Shown piece by piece: positions 1 to 8,242 of a stretch of 10,526 bases of DNA. The position numbers were made by a program, and so were the translations under genes. The stretch spans positions 1-10,526 of the forward strand of contig CALQLM010000011.1 in assembly GCA_943331415.1 (NCBI GenBank), written 5' to 3'. The notes under the pieces are model-generated. The model did not search any database and was not told the origin of the DNA. It saw only the letters and a list, made by a program, of their open reading frames with translations. The DNA is from Bifidobacterium breve (GTDB lineage: Bacteria > Actinomycetota > Actinomycetes > Mycobacteriales > Mycobacteriaceae). The first letter of the stretch is position 1; each line of letters opens with the position of its first letter.

Positions 1-700
1 CGACATCAACGAGATGTTCGAGCGACCGCGGGCCCGCGATTGCGCCGTCCTTGGTGACGTGCCCCACGAGCACCATGGCGACACCGCTGGATTTCGCCAC
101 CGCGGTCAGTGCCGTCGTGACGGCGCGAACCTGGGTGACCCCGCCGACCACTCCGTCGGTGTCGCCGGAGTTCATGGTCTGTACCGAGTCGACGATGACC
201 AGGCTGGGGCTCACCGCCTCGATATGACCGAGCACGGTATTGATATCGGACTCGGCGGCCAGAAACACTTCGTCATGGCAGCTGCCGGTTCGCTCGGCGC
301 GCATGCGAATCTGACCTGCTGACTCCTCGCCGGAGACGTACAGCGCGCGCCGGCCGGCCTGCGCCCACCGGTGGGCCACTTCGAGTAACAGGGTCGACTT
401 GCCGACGCCCGGATCCCCGGCGAGCAGGCTCACGGAGCCGGGCACCACACCGCCGCCGAGCACCCGGTCGAGTTCGGTGACACCGGTGGGGAAGTGGCGC
501 GTGCGATCCGGATCGATCGAACTCAGCGGAACAGCGGGCGTTGACGGCACCGTGCTGCGCTGGCCGGCACCGCTGACGGCGGCGAGAGTCGCGACCTCAT
601 CGAGCGTGCCCCACGTCCCGCAGTCCGGGCAGCGGCCGAACCATTTCGCCGTGACGTGGCGGCATTCCGAGCAGCGGTACTGCGCGCGAGGTTTGGCCAC
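1..700 (-). CDS. radA: RadA DNA repair/recombination ATPase, N-terminal part (cut by window start)
   Basis: RadA (Sms) is a RecA-like cytoplasmic ATPase that helps process recombination intermediates and extend branches during homologous recombination. The first 233 residues are present and the reading frame is intact; the rest, including the KNRFG motif and the Lon-like C-terminal domain, lies outside the window. Visible features are a four-cysteine zinc finger (C10-x2-C13-x10-C24-x2-C27), a Walker A motif GDPGVGKST at 95–103, the RadA-typical YVSGEES at 121–127, and a Walker B strand LVIVDS at 167–172. The GTG start at 700 was chosen because it places the zinc finger at the usual distance from the N-terminus ([12 protein letters not shown]). 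The upstream frame stays open for a while but offers no better start. It lies 76 bp downstream of lpqE on the same strand and may be cotranscribed with it. Confidence 0.95.
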   Translation of the reverse strand, partial: MAKPRAQYRCSECRHVTAKWFGRCPDCGTWGTLDEVATLAAVSGAGQRSTVPSTPAVPLSSIDPDRTRHFPTGVTELDRVLGGGVVPGSVSLLAGDPGVGKSTLLLEVAHRWAQAGRRALYVSGEESAGQIRMRAERTGSCHDEVFLAAESDINTVLGHIEAVSPSLVIVDSVQTMNSGDTDGVVGGVTQVRAVTTALTAVAKSSGVAMVLVGHVTKDGAIAGPRSLEHLVDV

Positions 701-776
701 GTGGCTGACGCTAGCCGCCAGGTGTGACAGTTGAGTGGATGCGCGCGGGCCGTGTCAGGTGTGCCTGCGCGATCAG

Positions 777-1298
777 CTACTCCCGGGTGGTATCGCCTGC
801 GGAGATCGGTACGGCCACGGTGACCTGGCCGGCCTTATCGAAGGTAAAGGTGAAGTTGTAGCTGATCCCATTGGTGATGGGCTTGCTCAGGGTCACCTCG
901 GCCGTGGACGGCACGACACTGCCCATTGCCTCGGTTTGCCCCTTGGGCTGACCGACGACCAGTGCGGCTCCGGCCGGAATCGCGCCGTCACCGGTCATGG
1001 CCACAGTGCCGACATCGGAGGTGATGCCCACCAGCTTGTCGTCAACGTCAGGCGAGCCATTGGCGGCCACGAACAACAAAGGCACCGTGAGTCCGGGTTG
1101 CAGATAGTCCGTGCTCTGGACCGCGAGCAGGTGGACATTGCGCAGAGCGATGTCCTTGGCGTTTGCGGAGGTGCCGTTCACGGCGGATTCCTGATTTGCG
1201 GTCTGTGAGATTTGCCCGGCGCCGCAGCCGGTGAGAATCAGGCCGCAGGCCGCCAGACCCGCGGATGCGACGAAGAGGCGGTTCTTCAAGCGGTTCAT
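777..1298 (-). CDS. lpqE: LpqE-like lipoprotein with a PCu(A)C-like fold
   Basis: A 173-residue exported lipoprotein. The N-terminus has basic residues (MNRLKNR), a hydrophobic stretch and a lipobox LTGC with Cys25 as the likely lipidated residue, so the mature protein should be anchored on the outer face of the membrane. The ATG at 1298 is preceded by a near-perfect AGGAGG Shine-Dalgarno, which decides the start over an in-frame upstream start at 1475. Name and assignment rest on position (beside radA and divergent from carD, as lpqE is in M. tuberculosis) and on sequence recall. The mature part (about 48–166) has the pattern of the PCu(A)C periplasmic copper chaperone family: an early strand, DDKLVGITS (86–94), IPAG (107–110), and a final [15 protein letters not shown] (151–165). 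It has only one histidine (H56) and no H-x-M pair, so copper binding of the usual type is doubtful. Molecular function is unknown. Confidence 0.85.
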   Translation of the reverse strand: MNRLKNRLFVASAGLAACGLILTGCGAGQISQTANQESAVNGTSANAKDIALRNVHLLAVQSTDYLQPGLTVPLLFVAANGSPDVDDKLVGITSDVGTVAMTGDGAIPAGAALVVGQPKGQTEAMGSVVPSTAEVTLSKPITNGISYNFTFTFDKAGQVTVAVPISAGDTTRE

Positions 1299-1475
1299 AG
1301 CGGCCTCCTGCTTGGGAAGTACGGCCGAAACGACGACAGCCGACACGGTCCGACTATGCACAGTAGTAGGTTGCGGGGCACGGCGGTAGAGAAGGGGTTC
1401 CAGTGTGCTGGGGCGCCCCCGACGGTGCCACTTTCGGGCCGCTTTGCATGGATTTGCTGCCCTGTCAACCCCCAC

Positions 1476-2055
<580 letters not shown>

Positions 2056-2072
2056 CTGACCTGAGGGCATCG

Positions 2073-2735
2073 GTGTCCGGTACGGTCGCGGTCGTTCCGG
2101 CCGCCGGTTCTGGTGAACGTCTCGGAGCTGGCGTGCCCAAAGCTTTTGTCGAATTGGGTGGCCGGACAATGTTGGAGCACGCTGTCGAGGGTCTCATTGC
2201 CTCGGGCGTGATCGATCGGGTAGTTGTCGCCACACCGGCGGGCCGAGTCGATGAGACCGCGGCACTGCTCGGTGATCGTGCCACTGTCGTCGGGGGCGGC
2301 TCGCAACGTCACGAGAGTGTCCAGCGGGCTTTGGCGGTCGTCGGGGAACCGGAGTTCATCGTCGTCCATGACGCCGCACGGCCGTTGACGCCGATCGATC
2401 AGATTCGGCGTGTGGTCGACGCCCTGCGCGGTGGCATGCGTGCCGTCATCCCGGTTCTTCCTGTGTCGGACACGATCAAGGCCGTCGACGCCAACGGTGT
2501 CGTGCTTGGAACCCCTGAGCGATCCGGGCTGCGTGCGGTCCAGACGCCCCAGGGTTTCGAGGCCGAGTTGCTGCGCCGCGCCTACGAGCGGTCCGGCGGT
2601 TTCGCCGGCACCGATGACGCAACGCTGGTGGAGAACCTCGGCACGCCCGTGCACACCGTGCCCGGCGACGCGCTTGCTTTCAAGATCACCACCGCACTGG
2701 ATCTGCTTTTAGCGAGGGCGGTGTTGAACTCATGA
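2073..2735 (+). CDS. ispD: 2-C-methyl-D-erythritol 4-phosphate cytidylyltransferase
   Basis: Third step of the MEP pathway: joins CTP to methylerythritol 4-phosphate, giving CDP-methylerythritol and pyrophosphate, on the way to isoprenoid precursors for menaquinone, polyprenyl phosphates and carotenoids. The 220-residue protein is a single Rossmann-like nucleotidyltransferase domain. Visible motifs are PAAGSGERL at 9–17 and PKAF at 22–25 (CTP site, with R16 and K23 equivalent to E. coli R20 and K27), RHESV at 79–83, VHDAARP at 98–104 (D100), SDT at 132–134 (T134), TPQGF at 158–162, TDDATLVE at 180–187 and K204. All expected catalytic positions are therefore kept. The GTG start at 2073 follows GAGGG (2063–2067) at 5 bp. 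The stop overlaps the ispF start in an ATGA, implying coupled translation. Confidence 0.97.
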   Translation: MSGTVAVVPAAGSGERLGAGVPKAFVELGGRTMLEHAVEGLIASGVIDRVVVATPAGRVDETAALLGDRATVVGGGSQRHESVQRALAVVGEPEFIVVHDAARPLTPIDQIRRVVDALRGGMRAVIPVLPVSDTIKAVDANGVVLGTPERSGLRAVQTPQGFEAELLRRAYERSGGFAGTDDATLVENLGTPVHTVPGDALAFKITTALDLLLARAVLNS

Positions 2736-3217
2736 GCGCTGCGCTGCCCAGGGTTGGCATTGGGACCGACGTCCACGTAATTGAACCCGGTCGGCCGTGT
2801 TGGCTGTTGGGCTTGCTGTTCGTCGACAACGACGGGTGCTCGGGTCATTCCGACGGTGACGTGGCGATCCATGCCCTCTGTGATGCATTGCTGTCGGCGG
2901 CGGGCCTCGGTGATCTGGGCAGTGTGTTCGGTGTCGACCAGCCCCAGTGGCTCGGTGTCACCGGCGCCCAGATGCTGACCCATGTCCGTGATCTGCTCAC
3001 TCAGAGCGGAGTCACGCCTGCTACTGCCGCCGTTCAGGTGATCGGCAACCGTCCCAAGATCGGGCCCCGCCGCGACGAGGCTCAGCGGGTGCTCTCCGAT
3101 CTGCTCGGCGCGCCGGTATCCGTCTCGGCTACCACCACCGACGGGCTCGGGCTGACCGGCCGCGGCGAGGGCATGGCTGCCGTCGCTACTGCTCTGGTCA
3201 TCGCGGCTTCCCGGTAA
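2732..3217 (+). CDS. ispF: 2-C-methyl-D-erythritol 2,4-cyclodiphosphate synthase
   Basis: Fifth MEP pathway step: cyclises CDP-methylerythritol 2-phosphate to methylerythritol 2,4-cyclodiphosphate with release of CMP. The family acts as a homotrimer with a divalent metal in each active site. The 161-residue protein has the metal triad D13 and H15 (GIGTDVH) and H47 (in HALCDALL), the HSDGD loop at 39–43, and the C-terminal signature [14 protein letters not shown] at 134–147. Length is normal for the family. It overlaps ispD by 4 bp (ATGA), so translation is probably coupled. The intervening kinase gene ispE is not here; in mycobacteria it lies elsewhere, so the ispD–ispF pairing without ispE is usual. 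Confidence 0.97.
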   Translation: MSAALPRVGIGTDVHVIEPGRPCWLLGLLFVDNDGCSGHSDGDVAIHALCDALLSAAGLGDLGSVFGVDQPQWLGVTGAQMLTHVRDLLTQSGVTPATAAVQVIGNRPKIGPRRDEAQRVLSDLLGAPVSVSATTTDGLGLTGRGEGMAAVATALVIAASR

Positions 3218-3228
3218 GCTGCGACGTC

Positions 3229-4641
3229 GTGACCACCGGAGCCGCCGGCCTGCGCTTGCACGACACCTTTACCGGTACCGTGCGCGACTTCGTGCCGCTT
3301 CGTCCCGGGCAGGCATCGATCTATCTGTGCGGCGCCACCGTCCAGGGGCTGCCGCATATCGGACACGTCCGCAGCGGGGTCGCCTTCGACGTCCTGCGGC
3401 GTTGGCTGATGGCCAAAGGTTTCGACGTGGCGTTCATTCGCAATGTCACCGACATCGACGACAAGATCCTCACCAAGGCAGCCGAGGCAGGCCGGCCGTG
3501 GTGGGAGTGGGCGGCGACTCACGAGCGGGCATTTGCAGCCGCCTACGACGCACTCGGTGTACTGCCCCCCTCGGCCGAACCCCGCGCGACCGGGCATATC
3601 ACCCAGATCGTCGAACTCATCGAGCGCCTGATCGACACCGGTCACGCCTATACCGGTGACGGCGACGTCTACTTCGACGTCCTGAGTTTTGCCGACTACG
3701 GAAAACTCTCCGGTCACCGGATCGACGATGTTCATCAGGGCGAGGGAGCCGGAACCGGCAAACGCGACCAGCGTGACTTCACACTCTGGAAGGGCGCGAA
3801 GCCGGGCGAGCCGTCGTGGCCCACACCGTGGGGCCGCGGCCGTCCGGGCTGGCATTCCGAATGTGTCGCCATGGCGCACGAGTATCTGGGTGCGGAATTC
3901 GATATTCACTGCGGCGGTATGGATTTGGTGTTTCCACACCACGAGAACGAGATTGCGCAGGCGCGTGCTGCCGGCGACGGCTTCGCCAACTTCTGGTTGC
4001 ACAACGGCTGGGTCACCATGGGCGGGGAGAAGATGAGCAAATCGCTGGGCAATGTCCTGGCGATTCCCGCGGTGCTGCAACGGGTCCGGCCCGCCGAGCT
4101 GCGTTACTACCTCGGCAGCGCGCACTACCGTTCGATGCTGGAGTTCTCCGAAACGGCTTTGCAGGATGCGGCTAAGGCCTACACCGGAATCGAGGAATTC
4201 CTGCACCGGGTCCGAACCCGGGTGGGTGCGGTGCTGCCGATTGCATGGCCGGATAAATTCGGTGCCGCACTCGATGATGATCTTGCCGTTCCCGCCGCAC
4301 TCGCCGAAGTGCACGCCGCCCGCGCCGACGGTAACCGCGCACTGGAGGCCGGAGACCATGACACCGCTTTGGTTAAGGCCGGCGAAATCCGTTCGATGAC
4401 AGCGATCCTGGGCTGCGATCCCCTCGACCCGAGATGGGAGACCCGGGATGAGACGGCCGCCGCACTGGCTGCTGTCGACGTCCTCGTCGCCGCGGAATTG
4501 CAGCGCCGCGACGACGCCCGCCGCGATCGGGATTGGGCCGGCGCTGATGAGATTCGGGACCGGCTCAAGCACGCCGGTATCGATGTAACCGATACCGCCG
4601 ACGGCCCGCAATGGGCTCTGGCCGATGGAGAGGCCACCTAG
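3229..4641 (+). CDS. cysS: Cysteinyl-tRNA synthetase
   Basis: Charges tRNA-Cys with cysteine using ATP; cytoplasmic class I synthetase, 470 residues, normal length. The catalytic Rossmann domain carries HIGH at 43–46 and KMSKS at 268–272. The zinc that selects cysteine should be held by C34, C212, H237 and E241, matching E. coli C28, C209, H234 and E238. The C-terminal part (about 330–470) is the helical anticodon-binding region, including the [15 protein letters not shown] stretch [13 protein letters not shown] at 444–456. The GTG start at 3229 lies 11 bp after ispF and gives an N-terminus aligned with M. tuberculosis CysS1 (LRLHDT…RDFVPLRPG). Actinobacteria also carry the related MshC of mycothiol synthesis, but the anticodon-binding domain, total length and operon position favour true CysS. 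Confidence 0.97.
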   Translation: MTTGAAGLRLHDTFTGTVRDFVPLRPGQASIYLCGATVQGLPHIGHVRSGVAFDVLRRWLMAKGFDVAFIRNVTDIDDKILTKAAEAGRPWWEWAATHERAFAAAYDALGVLPPSAEPRATGHITQIVELIERLIDTGHAYTGDGDVYFDVLSFADYGKLSGHRIDDVHQGEGAGTGKRDQRDFTLWKGAKPGEPSWPTPWGRGRPGWHSECVAMAHEYLGAEFDIHCGGMDLVFPHHENEIAQARAAGDGFANFWLHNGWVTMGGEKMSKSLGNVLAIPAVLQRVRPAELRYYLGSAHYRSMLEFSETALQDAAKAYTGIEEFLHRVRTRVGAVLPIAWPDKFGAALDDDLAVPAALAEVHAARADGNRALEAGDHDTALVKAGEIRSMTAILGCDPLDPRWETRDETAAALAAVDVLVAAELQRRDDARRDRDWAGADEIRDRLKHAGIDVTDTADGPQWALADGEAT

Positions 4642-5577
4642 ATGGCGGGCAATTCGAAGCGTCGCGGCGCAATCCGCAAGGAGGGCACCAAAAAGGGCCC
4701 GACGGTGGGCTCCGGAGGTGTTCGTCGACGCGGGCTCGAGGGGCGGGGCGCCACCCCGCCCGCTCACAAGCGGCCGCATCACCCCGCTGCGAAACGTGCC
4801 GCCCAACAGGCCCGCAAGACTTATAACAAGCCCACCGATGAAACCGAGATGGTTCTGGGCCGCAACCCAGTACTGGAATGCCTGCGGGCCGACGCCCCGG
4901 CAGGGGCTCTGTACGTCGCTCTCGGCGCCGAGGCCGATGAACGCCTCACCGAGTCGGTGACACTGGCCGCCGACCGCGGCATCCCGATCCTGGAGGTGCC
5001 CCGCCACGACCTCGACCGAATGAGTTCCAACGGACTGCATCAGGGCATCGCGCTGCAGGTTCCGCCGTATGGGTACGCACATCCCGACGATCTGTTGGCC
5101 TCGGCCACCAGCGATGTCCAGCCCGCACTGGTAGTGGCGTTGGACAACATTTCCGATCCTCGCAACCTGGGCGCGATCATCCGTTCGGTCGCCGCCTTCG
5201 GCGGGCACGGTGTGCTGATTCCGCAACGGCGTTCAGCATCGGTGACCGCAGTGGCCTGGCGGACCAGCGCGGGTGCGGCGGCGCGGGTGCCGGTGGCCCG
5301 GGCCACAAACCTCAACCGCACACTCAATCAGTGGTCCGAGGCCGGGGTTCGGGTCGTGGGGCTTGATGCGGACGGGGACACCACGATTGACGAATTCGAT
5401 GCTGCCGGGCCGATGGTGTTGGTCGTCGGTTCCGAGGGCAAGGGCCTCTCGCGACTGGTGCGTCAGAACTGCGACGCGGTGGTGTCGATACCGATGGCAG
5501 GTCCGACTGAGTCATTGAACGCCTCGGTGGCTGCGGGCGTCGTCCTAGCCGAGATCGCACGTCAGCGCAGGCGGTAG
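4642..5577 (+). CDS. rlmB: 23S rRNA (guanosine-2'-O-)-methyltransferase, RlmB/TrmH family
   Basis: A SPOUT-class enzyme that transfers a methyl group from S-adenosylmethionine to a ribose 2'-OH; the closest known role is G2251 of 23S rRNA. The 311 residues comprise a basic, low-complexity N-terminal extension (about 1–67, rich in K, R, G, A, P), a small RNA-binding domain (about 70–142, starting [11 protein letters not shown]), and the knotted catalytic domain. Motif 1 is [16 protein letters not shown] (167–182, N175 and R181), motif 2 [10 protein letters not shown] (261–270, E265), and motif 3 [17 protein letters not shown] (283–299, S291 and N293); all key residues are present. The ATG follows the cysS stop with no gap (TAG|ATG) and has GGAGAGG (4627–4633) upstream. 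Actinobacteria often carry this gene beside cysS. The exact target nucleotide is inferred from the family. Confidence 0.92.
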   Translation: MAGNSKRRGAIRKEGTKKGPTVGSGGVRRRGLEGRGATPPAHKRPHHPAAKRAAQQARKTYNKPTDETEMVLGRNPVLECLRADAPAGALYVALGAEADERLTESVTLAADRGIPILEVPRHDLDRMSSNGLHQGIALQVPPYGYAHPDDLLASATSDVQPALVVALDNISDPRNLGAIIRSVAAFGGHGVLIPQRRSASVTAVAWRTSAGAAARVPVARATNLNRTLNQWSEAGVRVVGLDADGDTTIDEFDAAGPMVLVVGSEGKGLSRLVRQNCDAVVSIPMAGPTESLNASVAAGVVLAEIARQRRR

Positions 5578-5583
5578 TGCCCC

Positions 5584-6600
5584 ATGTGGAGCCTCCACCT
5601 TCGCTGTCTCTCGATGCTTCTTGCGGCGGTTCCGCTGTGGCTCTCGATACCTGCAGGTGCTGACGAAGTGAATTTTGATCTGCAGGCACACCGGGGTGGC
5701 CGTGGTGAGACGACCGAAGAGTCCCTAGGTGCCTTCGCCAAATCGCTCGAATTAGGCGTCACCACGCTGGAACTCGATATCGTGCTATCCAAAGATGCCC
5801 AACCGATGGTGTGGCACGACCCGGTGATCGACGCCGCAAAGTGCACCGACACCGCACCGGCATTCCCCAAGGATCCGCAGTACCCCTATGTCGGAAAACT
5901 GGTTCATGATCTGACCGCCGCACAGTTGCGGACACTCGATTGCGGCAAGCTGCTCGCAGGATTTCCGGCTGCCGAGGTCGTGTCAGGTAACCGGATCGCC
6001 ACCCTGCCTGAGGTATTCGCTCTCACCGATGCTTACGGCGCCGATGTGCGCTACAACATCGAGACCAAGGTCGAGGCGGCGGATCCTGAGATGTCAGCGC
6101 CACCGCAGCAATTTGTTGACGTGATTCTCGCCGCCGTCAGGGATGCAGGAAAGACCAACAGAGTCGAAATCCAGAGTTTCGATTGGCGGACGCTTCCCAT
6201 GGTGCGCATGGCCGATCCCTCGATTCCCTTGGTGGCGTTATGGGATGAAACCACCTGGACACCGGGATCTCCGTGGCTCAATGGGATTGATCCCGCCGTC
6301 ATCGGTGATCCGATTATCGGCGCGCTGATGGTCGGCGCCAACATTCTCTCGCCCGGTTACTCCGTGCCCTACGGGCAAATTGCGGGGGATCCGGACTTCC
6401 GGCTTGTCGCCGATCGTGAGTTCAACGCGCGCGCACATGCCTTGGGTCTGAGGGTTGTTCCGTGGACGATCAATGACTCAGTGACAATGAACGCCCAGAT
6501 TGATGCCGGCGCTGACGGGATCATTACCGACTACCCAACGCTGCTCCGTCAGGTGATGGCCGACCGCGGAATGGCACTGCCGCAGGCTTACAAACGCTAA
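5584..6600 (+). CDS. Secreted glycerophosphodiester phosphodiesterase
   Basis: Probably hydrolyses glycerophosphodiesters, products of phospholipid breakdown, to glycerol 3-phosphate and an alcohol. The 338-residue protein has a signal peptide (hydrophobic 9–23) with a likely AGA cleavage site before D27 and no lipobox, so it should be exported. The TIM-barrel GDPD domain spans about 32–325. Visible are HRG at 36–38 with catalytic H36, E45, the metal pair E63 and D65 (LELDI), catalytic H78 (WHDP), E160 and K162 (YNIETK), QSFDW at 197–201, VVPWTIND at 291–298 and GIITDYP at 312–318. The usual PENT after the first histidine reads TEES here, a variant I believe occurs in actinobacterial members. 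It starts 6 bp after rlmB with AGGCGG (5569–5574) as a weak Shine-Dalgarno; an in-frame ATG at 5614 is less likely because it shortens the signal peptide. Substrate is not determined by sequence. Confidence 0.9.
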   Translation: MWSLHLRCLSMLLAAVPLWLSIPAGADEVNFDLQAHRGGRGETTEESLGAFAKSLELGVTTLELDIVLSKDAQPMVWHDPVIDAAKCTDTAPAFPKDPQYPYVGKLVHDLTAAQLRTLDCGKLLAGFPAAEVVSGNRIATLPEVFALTDAYGADVRYNIETKVEAADPEMSAPPQQFVDVILAAVRDAGKTNRVEIQSFDWRTLPMVRMADPSIPLVALWDETTWTPGSPWLNGIDPAVIGDPIIGALMVGANILSPGYSVPYGQIAGDPDFRLVADREFNARAHALGLRVVPWTINDSVTMNAQIDAGADGIITDYPTLLRQVMADRGMALPQAYKR

Positions 6601-6607
6601 ACCCCGA

Positions 6608-7366
6608 TCAGGTGAACGCCGCCAGCTCGATCCCCTCGGCCACCAACCGGTTGCGCACCGCACCTGCAATTTCGACGGCTCCCGGAGAATCGCCATGCAC
6701 ACACACCGATTCCACGTCGATCTTCACCACTGAGCCATCGACGGCCGTGACCGTTCCGGATTTCACCATGTCCACCACGCGCTCGGCAATGTGTACCGGA
6801 TCGCGGAGAACCGCGCCGGAATCACTTCGGGGCAGCAGGTGCCCGTCAGGACGATAGGCACGGTCGGCGAAGGCCTCGGCCACTGTCCGCAGGCCCAGTC
6901 GGCGGGCCTCGGTGAAAAAGACCGAACCGGCCAATCCGAGTACCGGAAGTTCGGGATCGGCGGCGTGAACGGCTTCGGCGACGGCGCGGGCCTGATCTTG
7001 GTCAATTGCGATCGTGTTGTAGAGCGCACCATGGGGTTTGACGTAAGCCAACGTTGTGCCGGCTGCGCGCGCCAGGGCCTGTAACGCACCGATCTGGTAG
7101 ATCACGTCGGCGGTGAGTTCTGCCGGCGCGACCTCGATCCGTCGGCGGCCGAACCCGGCAAGATCGAAGTACCCGACTTGCGCCCCTACCCGCACATCCC
7201 GCGCAGCAGCGGCCCGGCAGGTCCGGGCCAGACCGACCGGGTTGCCGGCATGGAATCCGCAGGCGAGGTTCGCGCTGGTGACGATGTCGAGCATGGCGTC
7301 ATCGTCACCGAGTTCCCAGATCCCGAAACCCTCAGCGAGGTCGGCGTTGAGATCTACTGATGGCAC
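6608..7366 (-). CDS. pxpA: LamB/YcsF family protein (5-oxoprolinase subunit A, PxpA-like)
   Basis: PxpA is one of three subunits (PxpABC) of the ATP-dependent bacterial 5-oxoprolinase, which opens 5-oxoproline to glutamate. The 252-residue length is normal for the family. Family motifs are VDLNADLAEGFG (4–15), NLACGFHAGNP (33–43), GFGRR (71–75), YVKPHGALYN (108–117), GLAGS (144–148), LLPRSDSGA (177–185) and VCVHGD (221–226). The usual GAHPS(Y/F)PD stretch reads GAQVGYFD (61–68), replacing its histidine with Q63. The GTG start at 7366 puts DLNADL at its normal place. No pxpB or pxpC is in the window. The gene begins 9 bp after the metal-transporter permease on the same strand, so it is probably the last gene of that operon and would share its metal control. 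Family membership is firm; the 5-oxoprolinase role is inferred. Confidence 0.85.
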   Translation of the reverse strand: MPSVDLNADLAEGFGIWELGDDDAMLDIVTSANLACGFHAGNPVGLARTCRAAAARDVRVGAQVGYFDLAGFGRRRIEVAPAELTADVIYQIGALQALARAAGTTLAYVKPHGALYNTIAIDQDQARAVAEAVHAADPELPVLGLAGSVFFTEARRLGLRTVAEAFADRAYRPDGHLLPRSDSGAVLRDPVHIAERVVDMVKSGTVTAVDGSVVKIDVESVCVHGDSPGAVEIAGAVRNRLVAEGIELAAFT

Positions 7367-7375
7367 TGGTTAAGC

Positions 7376-8242
7376 CTATGCTGCCGCGGGGTCGAGGCGC
7401 CGCCGACTGATAGCCCAGCACACCAGGTAGATGGCAAAAGAAATGGTCGTGACGAACACCGAAACCGGGACTCCCGGTGCCAGCGATGCCACGATGCCAC
7501 CCACGGCGGCGATTTCTGCGAACACCACCGACGCTGTGATGGTGGCGACGGGCGAGGAGAACACTCGTGCTGCGGCGGCGGCCGGGGTGATGAGCAGTGA
7601 CATGACAAGCAGTGCGCCCACGATCTGTACGCCTTGGGCAGCGACAATTCCCACCAACGCGGCGAACACAATTCCCAGCGCGCGCACCGGGACGCCGCGC
7701 GCCGCGGCCACTTCAGGATCGGCGGTAGCGAACAGCAGTGGGCGATAGGTGATGGCAAGCGTCGCAACAACGAGGACGGTTACCACGATCAGCATTGCCA
7801 ACCCGGTGTAACCCACGCCGACGATCTGACCGGTGAGGAGCGCGAAACTCGTCCCGGCCCGTCCGGGGTAGAGGTGGATGAACAGCACGGCCATGCCGAG
7901 GCCGAAGGCCATCACCACCCCGATCGCCGAATCGCGTTCCCTTGCGCGTTGACCCAGAAATCCGAAGAGAATCGCTGCCAAGGCACTTCCGAATAAGGCG
8001 CCCAGTCCGACATTGAATCCGGTCAGTAACGCGAATGCCGCGCCGGTCAGCGACAGTTCGCTGGAACCGTGCACCGCGAATGACATCTGCCGCATCACGA
8101 TGAACGGGCCGATAAGTCCGGCGACCAGCGCCAGCAATGCAGCTGCGATGAGTGCCTGCTGCACAAAGTCGCGGCCGAGCAGATCTGCGGTGATTTCGAA
8201 GGAGAACATGTTGTGCAGCAGGTGAAGGATTTTGTCATTCAT
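7376..8242 (-). CDS. znuB: Metal (zinc/manganese) ABC transporter permease, ABC-3 family
   Basis: Membrane channel subunit of a metal-uptake ABC importer. The 288-residue protein is very hydrophobic, with roughly eight likely membrane segments (for example about 29–50, 64–96, 107–124, 134–164, 187–218, 236–256, 259–279). ABC-3 family marks include MRQMSFAVHGSSELSLTGAA (50–69), the coupling-helix segment TADPEVAAARGV (173–184) that contacts the ATPase, and QGVQIVGALLVMSLLITPAA (203–222). The ATG at 8242 overlaps the ATPase stop by 8 bp (ATGAATGA), implying translational coupling; the in-frame codon at 8296 would add 18 residues inside the ATPase tail and was rejected. A second in-frame ATG at 8209 (MFSFEITADLL) is a less likely start. 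The specific metal is inferred from operon context. The znu name follows my recollection of M. smegmatis, where a Zur-controlled znu operon lies near carD. Confidence 0.92.
   Translation of the reverse strand: MNDKILHLLHNMFSFEITADLLGRDFVQQALIAAALLALVAGLIGPFIVMRQMSFAVHGSSELSLTGAAFALLTGFNVGLGALFGSALAAILFGFLGQRARERDSAIGVVMAFGLGMAVLFIHLYPGRAGTSFALLTGQIVGVGYTGLAMLIVVTVLVVATLAITYRPLLFATADPEVAAARGVPVRALGIVFAALVGIVAAQGVQIVGALLVMSLLITPAAAAARVFSSPVATITASVVFAEIAAVGGIVASLAPGVPVSVFVTTISFAIYLVCWAISRRRLDPAAA

Noticed and set aside
1353..1365. lpqE promoter -10 candidates on the minus strand
   Set aside because: CATAGT and TACTGT fit TAnnnT loosely or partly, but neither has a -35-like hexamer at 16–19 bp.
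1299..1475. Longer lpqE start at 1475 (59 extra residues)
   Set aside because: It would bury the lipoprotein signal peptide and ignore the AGGAGG directly before the ATG at 1298.
2056..2735. Promoter for an antisense RNA to carD starting inside ispD
   Set aside because: I recall a stress-induced carD antisense RNA reported in mycobacteria, but found no SigF-like pair (GTTT, about 16 bp, GGGTA) on the minus strand here, so it is not annotated.
3082..5226. A 714-codon open frame on the minus strand
   Set aside because: It lies opposite ispF, cysS and rlmB, all with clear family motifs. Its translation has no recognisable domain and is a typical antisense shadow in GC-rich coding DNA.
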